A stretch of 40,143 bases of DNA from Candidatus Alistipes faecigallinarum (GTDB taxonomy: Bacteria; Bacteroidota; Bacteroidia; Bacteroidales; Rikenellaceae), in the NCBI GenBank assembly GCA_019115605.1, contig DXDG01000012.1, positions 1 through 40,143 of the forward strand. Reading direction: 5' to 3'. The notes beneath the pieces are model-generated. The model had not been told where the DNA came from. It ran no database searches and worked only from the letters and a program-made list of their open reading frames with translations. The position numbers and the translations under genes were made by a program. Positions 33,200 through 40,143 of the stretch are shown one piece after another (the stretch's first letter is position 1; the number at the start of each line of letters is the position of its first letter).

Positions 33200-33242
33200 A
33201 TTATTTAAAACTCAAAATAACTTATTAAATTTATTAATAATT

Positions 33243-33274
33243 TTTGGGAGATATAAATATATATATTATATTTG
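33243..33274 (+). promoter_or_regulatory. Promoter of the ROK regulator gene
   Basis: TTTG at 33243-33246 and TATATTTG at 33267-33274 are 20 bases apart, in a very AT-rich stretch. The ATG follows 31 bases later at 33306. Confidence 0.75.
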
Positions 33275-33305
33275 CAACAAAGGAAAACGAATAAAACTAA
33301 TAATA

Positions 33306-34535
33306 ATGACATCTCTCACGGAATTCTTCAACAAGCAGGAGGACGAGACGCTGAAAGGCATTTCGCACAAGAACAGCATCATCAAGCGCAACATCATCGC
33401 GCACATGGCGGTAAACGGCGAATGCACCCTCTCGGAGTTGACCAAAGAGCTGCATATCAGCGTTCCTACGATCACCAAGCTCGTTCAGGAACTCGTCGAT
33501 GAGAACATTGTCACGGATCTGGGAAAGGTGGAGACTCCCGGAGGCCGCCGTCCCAATATCTTCGGACTGGCCAATTCGGCCATCTACTTTGCAGGCGTGA
33601 ATGTCGGACGCGACAACATGCGTTTCATGATCACCGACCTGCAGAACAACATCATCAAGGAGGAGAACGACTTCACGTTCGAGCTGCAGGACCGCCCGCA
33701 GTGTCTCGAACGCATCTGCACCAACATCGAAAACTTCATCGCCTCGTGCGGCGTGGACAGAAACAAGATGCTCGGGCTGGGTGTCTGCATGACCGGTCGC
33801 GTGAATCCCGAAACGGGCCGCAGCTACAAGTACTTCACCTCCAGCGAGAAGTCCCTGCGCGACATTCTCGAGGAGCGTATAGGCCTGCGCGTACTGATCG
33901 AAAACGACACCCGCGCCCGCTGCTATGCGGAATACACCTGCGGAAAGTCCAAGGACGAGAGCAACGTCCTCTACCTGCACATGGGTCGCGGCGTGGCCAT
34001 CGGCATCGTCGTGGACGGGAAACTCTACTACGGCAAGAGCGGCTTCGCCGGCGAATTCGGCCACATCCCCTTCTTTGACAACGAGATCATCTGCTCGTGC
34101 GGCAAGAAGGGCTGTCTCGAAACCGAGGTGTCGGGTATCGCCATCGAGGAGAAGATGCGCCACATGATCGAGAAGGGGGTAAATACCATCCTCAAGAAGC
34201 AGTACGACGAGCAGAAGGCAATCCATATCGACGACATCATCCAGGCGGCGATGAACGACGACAACCTCTCGATCGAATTGATCGAGGAGGCCGGAGAGAA
34301 GGTCGGCAAGGCCATCGCCTTCCTGATCAACACCTTCAACCCCGAGACGGTCATCGTCGGCGGCAACCTCGCGGCTGCGGGCGACTATCTGATGCTGCCG
34401 CTCAAGTCGGCGACGAACAAATACTCGCTCAACCTGGTCTACAAGGACACCAAGTTCCGCATCTCGAAGATGACCGAGAGCGCCAACGCCTGGGGCGTGG
34501 CGATGCTCATCCGCAACAAGGTGATCGGCATCTGA
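33306..34535 (+). CDS. ROK-family (NagC/XylR-type) transcriptional regulator
   Basis: This protein has 409 residues from the ATG at 33306; the frame is open upstream, but the promoter lies there. Residues 20-80 form a winged helix (HKNSIIKRNIIAHMAVNGEC, then SVPTITKLVQELVDENIV and GGRRPN). The ROK domain follows, with LYLHMGRGVAIGIVVDGKLY and an intact zinc motif CSCGKKGCLETE. Proteins of this type repress sugar-use genes and are released by a sugar or sugar phosphate. The amino-sugar genes at 26.3-30.9 kb are plausible targets. It overlaps the following GNAT gene by one base. Confidence 0.92.
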   Translation: MTSLTEFFNKQEDETLKGISHKNSIIKRNIIAHMAVNGECTLSELTKELHISVPTITKLVQELVDENIVTDLGKVETPGGRRPNIFGLANSAIYFAGVNVGRDNMRFMITDLQNNIIKEENDFTFELQDRPQCLERICTNIENFIASCGVDRNKMLGLGVCMTGRVNPETGRSYKYFTSSEKSLRDILEERIGLRVLIENDTRARCYAEYTCGKSKDESNVLYLHMGRGVAIGIVVDGKLYYGKSGFAGEFGHIPFFDNEIICSCGKKGCLETEVSGIAIEEKMRHMIEKGVNTILKKQYDEQKAIHIDDIIQAAMNDDNLSIELIEEAGEKVGKAIAFLINTFNPETVIVGGNLAAAGDYLMLPLKSATNKYSLNLVYKDTKFRISKMTESANAWGVAMLIRNKVIGI

Positions 34536-35083
34536 TGAATCTCGAGGGACGGATCGTACGGCTTCGGGCCGTGGAGCCGGCAGATGCCGAGATGCTCTAC
34601 GACTGGGAGAACGACACCTCGGTGTGGAGTGTCAGCGGCACGACCGAACCCTTCTCCCGCGCCCAGATGGAGGCTTTCGTTGTCGCACAGCAGCAGGGAG
34701 ATATCTTCCGCACGGGACAGCTGCGGCTGATCGCCGAGACGCAAAGCGATGCCCGGGCCGTCGGTGTCGTCGATCTCTTCGAATTCGACCCGCTCAACCG
34801 CCGTGCCGGCATCGGCATTCTGATCTACCGGGCTGACGACCGGGGACGGGGTTATGCGGCCGATGCACTCGACATCCTCTGCCGCTACGCTCGCGAAAGG
34901 CTCCATCTGCACCAGCTCTGGTGTGATGTCGGGGCGGACAACGAGGCGAGCCTCCGGCTCTTTCGCCGTGCCGGATTCCAGAAGATCGGCATCAAACGGC
35001 AGTGGCAGCTCACACCGGAAGGATACCGCGACGAGATTCTGATGCAGCGGCTGCTGGAGGAGGGAAAGGAAGAGACCGCCTAA
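34535..35083 (+). CDS. GNAT-family N-acetyltransferase
   Basis: This protein has 182 residues from the ATG at 34535, which overlaps the regulator's TGA (TGATG), so the two are translationally coupled. The acetyl-CoA-binding loop is in RADDRGRGYAADALDILC, followed by LWCDVGADNEASLRLFRRAG and FQKIGIKRQ, as in RimJ/RimL- and SpeG-like members. The text RLRAVEPADAEMLYDWEND begins the fold. The acceptor (polyamine, amino sugar or protein N terminus) cannot be told. It is the last gene before a bidirectional terminator. Confidence 0.88.
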   Translation: MNLEGRIVRLRAVEPADAEMLYDWENDTSVWSVSGTTEPFSRAQMEAFVVAQQQGDIFRTGQLRLIAETQSDARAVGVVDLFEFDPLNRRAGIGILIYRADDRGRGYAADALDILCRYARERLHLHQLWCDVGADNEASLRLFRRAGFQKIGIKRQWQLTPEGYRDEILMQRLLEEGKEETA

Positions 35084-35107
35084 AGGCGCAAGAGAAACAC
35101 AAGCAAC

Positions 35108-35143
35108 AAAAATCCCCGGGCGATGAAACGCCCGGGGATTTTT
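35108..35143. terminator. Bidirectional terminator between the GNAT and galK genes
   Basis: AAAAATCCCCGGGCG (35108-35122) and its exact complement (35129-35143) give a 15-base stem with a six-base loop. The stem ends in T5 on each strand, so it serves both convergent genes. Confidence 0.92.
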
Positions 35144-35164
35144 CGTGTCGTTACAGTCCACCGG

Positions 35165-36295
35165 TTACTCCAGACGGCGCGATCCGTCGGAGATCACCAC
35201 GTCGTAGATCTTCGGCTCATGGCCGTAGCGGGCGTTGAAGCGCTCCTTGGCCGTTGCAATGAAGCTGTCGTAGAGTTCGTCCTTGACCAGGTTGATCGTG
35301 CAGCCGCCGAAACCGCCGCCCATGATGCGCGATCCCGTAACACCGCACTCCTCGGCGACCGTAGCCAGGAAGTCGAGCTCCTCGCACGACACCTCGTAAT
35401 CCTTCGACATGCCCCAGTGCGTCTCGTACATCCGCTTGCCGACCGTCTCGTAGTCGCCCTTTTCGAGCGCATCGCAGACATCGAGCACGCGGCGCTCCTC
35501 ACCGATCACATAGCGGGCGCGCTTGTAATCTTCCTCGGAGATCTGCCCCTTGACGGCATCGAGCTGCTCCATTGTCGCACCGCGCAGGAACTCCTGACCG
35601 AGCACCTTGGCGACGCGCTCACACGAAGCACGGCGGTCGTTGTAGGGCGAGCCCACCAGTTCATGCTTCACGCGCGAATCGACGAGCACCAGCCGGTAGC
35701 CCTTCGGGTCAAACGGGAAGTAGGCATACTCCATCGAGCGGCAGTCGAGGCGCATCAAACACCCCTTTTTGCCGAATACCGAGGCGAACTGGTCCATGAT
35801 ACCGCAGTTCACGCCGCAGTAGTTATGCTCGGTAGCCTGGCCGATCCGGGCCAGCTCGAACTTGTCGATCCCGCAGTTGTACAGGTCGTTCAGCGCAAAG
35901 GCATAGGTCGATTCGAGCGCCGCCGACGAGGACATGCCCGCACCCAGGGGTACGTCGCCCGCAAAGGCCGTATCGAAACCGCCGATCACACCGCCCCGCT
36001 TCTGAATCTCGCGGCAGACGCCGAAGATGTAACGGGCCCACGCTTCGGCCGGCTTGTCCTCCTCGTTGAGACCGAACTCCGACGACTCGCCCAGATCGCA
36101 GGCATAGGCCCGCACGCGGTCCGTACCGTTGAGACGGATCGCCGCCACGATTCCCTTGTCCACCGCGCCGGGGAAGACGAACCCGCCGTTGTAGTCGGTA
36201 TGCTCGCCGATCAGATTGATTCGCCCGGGCGAAGTGTAAAGCAGAGCGCCGGTGCCGAACAGCTCCTCGAATTTCTTGATGACTTTCTCTTTCAT
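35165..36295 (-). CDS. galK: Galactokinase
   Basis: GalK phosphorylates galactose at C1 with ATP, the first committed step of the Leloir pathway. The protein has 376 residues from the ATG at 36295. The frame continues upstream, but this start precedes the family's usual N terminus. The signature SPGRINLIGEHTDYNGG is at 22-38, the ATP loop is VPLGAGMSSSAALEST, the catalytic Asp is in CGIMDQFASVFG, and the third GHMP motif is MGGGFGGCTINLV. No galT, galM or transporter gene is adjacent, so it appears to be transcribed alone. Confidence 0.96.
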   Translation of the reverse strand: MKEKVIKKFEELFGTGALLYTSPGRINLIGEHTDYNGGFVFPGAVDKGIVAAIRLNGTDRVRAYACDLGESSEFGLNEEDKPAEAWARYIFGVCREIQKRGGVIGGFDTAFAGDVPLGAGMSSSAALESTYAFALNDLYNCGIDKFELARIGQATEHNYCGVNCGIMDQFASVFGKKGCLMRLDCRSMEYAYFPFDPKGYRLVLVDSRVKHELVGSPYNDRRASCERVAKVLGQEFLRGATMEQLDAVKGQISEEDYKRARYVIGEERRVLDVCDALEKGDYETVGKRMYETHWGMSKDYEVSCEELDFLATVAEECGVTGSRIMGGGFGGCTINLVKDELYDSFIATAKERFNARYGHEPKIYDVVISDGSRRLE

Positions 36296-36476
36296 GTTAT
36301 CGTTGGTTGGTAAGTTTGCTGCATTCGCATTATACGAAGATACAAAAAAATCCCGAACTTCCCGGCATCCCGGGCCTGAATCGCTCAAAAATCCCCCGGT
36401 TTGTCCGCAAAAAGAGGCTTCCCGGGGAGGGTTCTCCCGACTTTTTCGTATTTTTACACGTCCAAACACCACACAC

Positions 36477-37238
36477 ATGATCCGACATACGCTGCTTCTC
36501 GCCCTTCTGCTCGCGGCGGGCCTCCAGGCCGCCGCCCAACCCCGCGTCATCGCCCATCGCGGATACTGGACCGCCCCCGGATCGGCCCAGAACTCGATCG
36601 CCTCGTTCACCAAGGCCGATTCGATCGGCGTGTACGGTTCGGAGATGGACGTGTGGCTGACCGGCGACAACCGTCTGGTAGTCAATCACGACCAGACGAT
36701 CCGCGGTGTCGGCATCGACATGGCCCGCGACAAGGCGCGCCTCATCACGCAGGTCGTCCTGCCGAACGGCGAACGGATTCCGACACTCGACGCCTACCTG
36801 AAATGCGCCGCCGCACATCCGGCAACCCGCCTGATTCTCGAGCTGAAGACACTGGCCTATCCCCGCGAGGATATAGCCGTACGCAAGGTCGTACGGCGAC
36901 TGAAACGATACGGCCTGCTCGAACGCACGGATTTCATCTCCTTCTCGCTCAACGCCTGCATCGAGTTCCGCAAGCGGCTGCCCGAAGCGCGCGTCTACTA
37001 CCTGGCCGGGGATCTCTCGCCGCAGAGCATCCGGCGCATCGGCCTTACGGGAATCGACTACGCCGCGGAGGTTCTCCACCAACATCCCGAATGGGTTGCC
37101 CAGGCCCATGAACTGGGACTCAAAGTCAATGTCTGGACGGTAGATTCGGAGGAGGAGATGCGCCGCTTCATCGATCTGGGCGTGGATTACATCACCACCG
37201 ACTATCCCGAACGGCTGCAGGCCCTGCTGAAGAAGTAG
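36477..37238 (+). CDS. Secreted glycerophosphodiester phosphodiesterase
   Basis: This enzyme hydrolyses glycerophosphodiesters to an alcohol and glycerol 3-phosphate. The protein has 253 residues from the ATG at 36477, with a signal peptide (MIRHTLLLALLLAAGLQAAA, cleaved near AQ), so it acts in the periplasm. Catalytic and metal residues are His27-Arg28 in IAHRGYW, Glu56 and Asp58 in GSEMDVWLT, and His71 in VVNHDQ. LILELKT and the C-terminal VNVWTVDSEEEMRRFIDLG complete the TIM barrel. It may supply glycerol phosphate from phospholipids. It converges on the DeoR-type regulator gene. Confidence 0.93.
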   Translation: MIRHTLLLALLLAAGLQAAAQPRVIAHRGYWTAPGSAQNSIASFTKADSIGVYGSEMDVWLTGDNRLVVNHDQTIRGVGIDMARDKARLITQVVLPNGERIPTLDAYLKCAAAHPATRLILELKTLAYPREDIAVRKVVRRLKRYGLLERTDFISFSLNACIEFRKRLPEARVYYLAGDLSPQSIRRIGLTGIDYAAEVLHQHPEWVAQAHELGLKVNVWTVDSEEEMRRFIDLGVDYITTDYPERLQALLKK

Positions 37239-37240
37239 GC

Positions 37241-37285
37241 AAAAAGATGCGGCACGGAGTAAATCCGCGCCGCATCGTACTTTTT
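37241..37285. terminator. Bidirectional terminator between the phosphodiesterase and DeoR-type genes
   Basis: GATGCGGC (37246-37253) pairs with GCCGCATC (37269-37276), with an inner CGGA/TCCG stem. T5 runs follow on both strands. Confidence 0.82.
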
Positions 37286-37304
37286 CGCCAACGGGCTGCG
37301 ACGG

Positions 37305-38099
37305 CTACAGATCGACAACCGTAACCTCGATACCCCGTTCGCGCAGCCGCTCCAGATAGAGCGGCTGAATGTTGCTGTCGGTAATGATCCGGTCCACGGA
37401 CTCCAGATCACAGATCTTGCTGAAGCCCCGGCGGCCGAACTTCGAGCTGTCGGCCAGCACAACGACCTTCTGCGCCGCCTCGATCATCGCCCGGTTGAGC
37501 GAAGCCTCAAGCATGTTGGTCGTCGTCATACCGAATTCGGGATCGATGCCGTCCACACCGAAGAAAAGCTTGCTGCAGTTGAAATTGCGCAGCATCTGCT
37601 CGGCAAAGGGCCCCACGACCGATACCGAGCTGGTACGCGTAATGCCGCCCAGCTGGATCACGTCGATATCGGGATTCTGCGAAAGGATCTGCGTTACGGG
37701 GACGGCGGCCGTGATGACCGTCAAGCGTCCGTCGGGCTTGATCTCCCGGGCCAGAAAGGCCATCGTCGTTCCCGAAGCGATGATGATCGAATCGTTGCGC
37801 TCGATAAGCGCTGCCGCCGCTACACCGATTGCCTGTTTCTCGACGACATTCTTCTTCTCCTTCTCGTTTACATGCCGGTCGCTGATGTAGGGGCTGATCA
37901 GGATGGCACTGCCGTGTGTACGATAGAGTTTCTTCTGCTGCTCAAGGTATGAAAGATCCTTGCGGATGGTTACCTCCGAAACCCGAAACCGTTCGGCAAG
38001 CTGAGTCACGGAGATCGACCCGCTCTGCTGCAAAAGGCTGAGGATCCGACTGTGCCGTTCGGGAAGGCTCAGACTGATCTCTTCGTCCGATTTGTTCAT
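37305..38099 (-). CDS. DeoR/GlpR-family transcriptional regulator
   Basis: This protein has 264 residues from the ATG at 38099. The N-terminal HTH (about 15-60) is RHSRILSLLQQSGSISVTQL, FRVSEVTIRKDLSYLEQQ and LYRTHGSAI. The C-terminal sugar-phosphate-sensing domain has IASGTTMAFLAREI, VIQLGGITRTSSVSVVGPFA and FFGVDGIDPEFGMTT. Such proteins repress sugar or glycerol genes until a phosphorylated sugar binds. The convergent glycerophosphodiesterase gene hints at glycerol 3-phosphate control, but position alone is weak evidence. Confidence 0.93.
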   Translation of the reverse strand: MNKSDEEISLSLPERHSRILSLLQQSGSISVTQLAERFRVSEVTIRKDLSYLEQQKKLYRTHGSAILISPYISDRHVNEKEKKNVVEKQAIGVAAAALIERNDSIIIASGTTMAFLAREIKPDGRLTVITAAVPVTQILSQNPDIDVIQLGGITRTSSVSVVGPFAEQMLRNFNCSKLFFGVDGIDPEFGMTTTNMLEASLNRAMIEAAQKVVVLADSSKFGRRGFSKICDLESVDRIITDSNIQPLYLERLRERGIEVTVVDL

Positions 38100-38194
38100 A
38101 TCCGTTTTTTCTGTTTTTCTGACAGCAATATACGAAAAATTCTCCGGAACGGAAAAGTTCTGCGGCACAAAATCGCCCGACAGGCCCAACGAAC

Positions 38195-38776
38195 TCAACG
38201 GATCGCGTAACCGCGCAATTCGCGGTTGAGCGCCTTCTCGCGTCCACCGGTCAGACGGTCCACCAATGCATGGAAACGCGGCGAGTGGTTGTGGTGCACC
38301 GTATGGCAGAGTTCGTGGAGAATCACATAGTCGCGCAGGTGCTCGGGGAGGGTCATCAGAAACAGGCTCAACGAGATATGGTTCCGGCCCGAGCAACTCC
38401 CCCACTTCGTGCGCGAGGCGCGGATCGAGAGTTTCGCATAGCGGAGGCCCGTCGCCGCCGAGAGGCGGGCAATCCGTTCCGGAAGGTCGGCCTTCGCGGC
38501 CCGGCGCAACGCCTCGATGCGCTCACGCTGCTCCCCGGACGGCAGCTGCGGCGGCAGGGCCGCCCGCTTGCGGGCCATGCGCTCGCGCGAGGTCAGGATC
38601 CAGTTGCACTTCTCCTCCAGAAAGGCCAAAGCCCGTCGCGGCGGCACGCCGACGGGGAAGGTCAGCCGCACCTCGCCCGACACCCGCACCGAGATCGACA
38701 CGCGCCGCGCCCGCTGGCTTTGCACAAGAAGCACCTCGCCCAAAACGGGATGCTGCAGAAGGTTCCGTTCGTTCAT
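38195..38776 (-). CDS. YgjP-like (DUF45) zinc metallopeptidase
   Basis: This protein has 193 residues from the ATG at 38776; another in-frame ATG at 38785 would add three residues. The zinc site is HELCH (154-158) with a third His in the following HHNHSPRF stretch. RASRTKWGSCSGRNHISLS precedes it, which is the usual family signature (KWGSC). There is no signal peptide, so it is cytoplasmic. Members are often neighbours of restriction or repair genes, but the substrate is unknown. It lies between a DeoR-type regulator gene and rlmB on the same strand. Confidence 0.9.
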   Translation of the reverse strand: MNERNLLQHPVLGEVLLVQSQRARRVSISVRVSGEVRLTFPVGVPPRRALAFLEEKCNWILTSRERMARKRAALPPQLPSGEQRERIEALRRAAKADLPERIARLSAATGLRYAKLSIRASRTKWGSCSGRNHISLSLFLMTLPEHLRDYVILHELCHTVHHNHSPRFHALVDRLTGGREKALNRELRGYAIR

Positions 38777-38920
38777 CGCAACCATACCGAATGATTCTGC
38801 TCCGCAGCGGGCCATACGCCCGGCACCGGATCGCAACCGCTCCGTGCACACTGCGGTTCCAACAACTCCGCACCCGTCAGCTCCAGGGAGTGCATCTCCC
38901 TGGGCCCGACCGGCAACACC

Positions 38921-39655
38921 CTACTCGCCGATACGCTGGCGCACGACCTCGAACAACATGACGGCTGCGGCGGCCGAGACGTTGAGCGACTCGATATGGC
39001 CGATCATCGGGATGGCCAGCTGCTCGTCGCAGAGCTTGAGCACCTCGCGCGAGATGCCCGTATCCTCGGCCCCCATGACAAGGACCGTCGGGCGACGGAA
39101 GTCGGCATCGTAGAGCAACTTGCGGCTCTTCTCCGTGGCGGCGACCACCTGAAAGCCTTCGGTCTGCAGCTGCTTGAGCGTATTGCGGACCGAGCCCACG
39201 CGGCAGACGGGGATCGTCGTCAGCGCGCCGGCCGACGAGCGGATCGCCTCGGCATTGACCGGTGCCGAGTTCTTGAGCGGCGTGATCAGCCCGTGTGCCC
39301 CGGCACACTCGGCCGAGCGGGCTATGGCGCCGAAGTTGCGCACGTCGGTAACACCGTCGAAGAGGACAATGAGCGGCGTCTCATCCTCGGGAACCCGCTC
39401 CAGAATATCCGACAGCTCGACATAGGCAATGGCCGCCATCTGCGCCACGACCCCCTGATGGTTGCCACGCACAAGGCGGTTGAGCTTCTCGACGGGCACC
39501 TCCTGCCAGCGCAGCCGGTGCCGCACGCAGAGGTCCTTCAACTCCTGCATCAACGTACCCTCGGCTCCCTTGCGGATGTAGAGCCGCTCGATCTGCCGGC
39601 CGGCCTCGATGGCCTCGGCGACGGGACGAATCCCGAAAACAAGGTTATTTTCCAT
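38921..39655 (-). CDS. rlmB: 23S rRNA (guanosine-2'-O-)-methyltransferase, RlmB type
   Basis: This SPOUT enzyme methylates a guanosine ribose in 23S rRNA (G2251 in E. coli) using S-adenosylmethionine. The 244 residues include an N-terminal substrate-binding domain (FGIRPVAEAIEAGRQIERLY, residues 5-75) and the SpoU core with LFDGVTDVRNFGAIARSAEC, VMGAEDTGISREVL and the knot-forming IPMIGHIESLNVSAAAAVML. The start has a signature Met and lies 52 bases from the ABC-F gene end. A related TrmH-like specificity cannot be excluded. Confidence 0.93.
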   Translation of the reverse strand: MENNLVFGIRPVAEAIEAGRQIERLYIRKGAEGTLMQELKDLCVRHRLRWQEVPVEKLNRLVRGNHQGVVAQMAAIAYVELSDILERVPEDETPLIVLFDGVTDVRNFGAIARSAECAGAHGLITPLKNSAPVNAEAIRSSAGALTTIPVCRVGSVRNTLKQLQTEGFQVVAATEKSRKLLYDADFRRPTVLVMGAEDTGISREVLKLCDEQLAIPMIGHIESLNVSAAAAVMLFEVVRQRIGE

Positions 39656-39707
39656 GGTTCTGCTGTTTGGTCGTATCGATTCGGCAGATCCGCCGTTCGG
39701 ATCCGGA

Positions 39708-40143
39708 TCAGGCGTTTTCGGTGATCTCCAGTTCGTAGGAGGCCTTCTCCCACTCGTGCATCTGGTGGTCGTAGCGCGCCTTCAGGTCGTTGTAGGCCTT
39801 GAAGTCGGCCTCGTTGTACGCGCCGCCGGCTGCAAAGCGGGCGTCGTATTCGGCAATCTGCCGCTCGATGTCGGCCAACTCCGCCTCGATGCCCTCCACC
39901 TGCTTGCGCAGCTTGCGCAGCAGCTTCTCCTGCTCCTTGCGCTGCTCGTAGGAGGCCTTGCCCGAGAGCGGCGCCGCGGCAGGCTCCGTTCCTCCCTTCG
40001 CGGTTTTGGGTGCTGCCACCGTCTTCGCCACCGGCGCGTCGCGCCGCTCAATCTCCTGCAGCGACTCGAGCTTGCGCTTCTCGAGGAAGTAGTAGATGCC
40101 GCCCAGATACTCCTTCACGCCGCCGTCGCGGAACTCGTAGACC
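39708..40143 (-). CDS. C-terminal part of an ABC-F ATPase (Uup-like), partial
   Basis: The frame is open to the window edge, so the N-terminal part is missing. It begins VYEFRDGGVKEYLGGIYYFL, the usual end of the second ATPase domain of ABC-F proteins. It continues through a Lys/Ala/Pro-rich linker (ERRDAPVAKTVAAPKTAKGG) into a charged coiled coil (EKLLRKLRKQVEGIEAELAD and following). This C-terminal coiled coil is typical of Uup-type ABC-F factors, which act on ribosomes or nucleic acids. Exact subtype cannot be decided from this end alone. Confidence 0.85.
   Translation of the reverse strand, partial: VYEFRDGGVKEYLGGIYYFLEKRKLESLQEIERRDAPVAKTVAAPKTAKGGTEPAAAPLSGKASYEQRKEQEKLLRKLRKQVEGIEAELADIERQIAEYDARFAAGGAYNEADFKAYNDLKARYDHQMHEWEKASYELEITENA

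Noticed and set aside
36335..36342. TATCTTCG as the galK -7 box on the minus strand
   Set aside because: It is off consensus at the important TTTG part and has no -33 partner. It may be the promoter, but the evidence is too weak to list.
38125..38132. TATATTGC as the -7 box of the DeoR-type regulator gene
   Set aside because: It only partly matches TAnnTTTG, and no -33 element was found.
38883..38903. Hairpin CCAGGGAG-TGCAT-CTCCCTGG as a terminator of rlmB
   Set aside because: The stem is real, but it lacks a T-run on the minus strand, so terminator function is not supported.

Overview
The window looks like a chromosomal segment of a GC-rich gut Bacteroidales bacterium, most plausibly an Alistipes-like member of the Rikenellaceae. 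The signs are: promoters of the Bacteroidetes type (TAnnTTTG at -7, often with TTTG or ATTG about 20 bases upstream); few strong Shine-Dalgarno sites; a Wolinella-type three-gene fumarate reductase/succinate dehydrogenase; a NagB domain fused to a PIG-L deacetylase; DUF4465 and DUF4252 proteins; and an ECF sigma factor cluster. The genus is inference. No phage, insertion sequence or CRISPR array was seen.

Region 1 (1-7.7 kb, plus strand) is an accessory-looking run of seven closely spaced genes: an ankyrin-repeat protein (with the possible tail of another before it), two DUF1266 paralogs, a tail-anchored small protein, a lipoprotein, a signal-peptide membrane protein and an 828-residue orphan. 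It ends next to a tRNA-Leu(CAA) on the opposite strand. It could be an immunity-type or contact-related locus, but no toxin or secretion gene is visible.

Region 2 (7.8-14.4 kb) has tRNA-Leu, uvrC and 5-formyltetrahydrofolate cyclo-ligase on the minus strand, diverging from the fumarate reductase/succinate dehydrogenase operon. The 3' end of the iron-sulfur subunit gene and its terminator are present three times in tandem.

Region 3 (14.4-17.6 kb, minus strand) is an ECF sigma factor, a putative anti-sigma factor, an outer-membrane barrel protein and a DUF4252 protein in one operon, plus a small fructose-6-phosphate-aldolase-type transaldolase.

Region 4 (17.7-21.1 kb, plus strand) is a PspC-PspC-PadR-DUF2807-PspC operon whose promoter carries an imperfect 23-base palindrome, a candidate PadR operator.

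Region 5 (21.2-30.9 kb, plus strand) is sugar and amino-sugar metabolism: phosphofructokinase, a PfkB kinase, a MarR regulator, a ROK glucokinase, mannose-6-phosphate isomerase, an N-acetylhexosamine-1-kinase-like protein, a CBM9-like protein, a NagB/PIG-L fusion with a changed NagB active site, and an intact NagB. Together these could feed glucose, mannose and (N-acetyl)hexosamines into glycolysis and cell-wall precursors.

Region 6 (30.9-40.1 kb) has a cobalamin riboswitch driving a lone DUF4465 lipoprotein, diverging from fabD. It continues with a ROK regulator, a GNAT acetyltransferase, galactokinase, a secreted glycerophosphodiesterase, a DeoR-type regulator, a YgjP-like metallopeptidase, rlmB and the end of an ABC-F ATPase gene. 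The only gene-free stretches above 300 bases are 14009-14519 (tandem repeats and terminators) and 31828-32260 (riboswitch, leader and divergent promoters).
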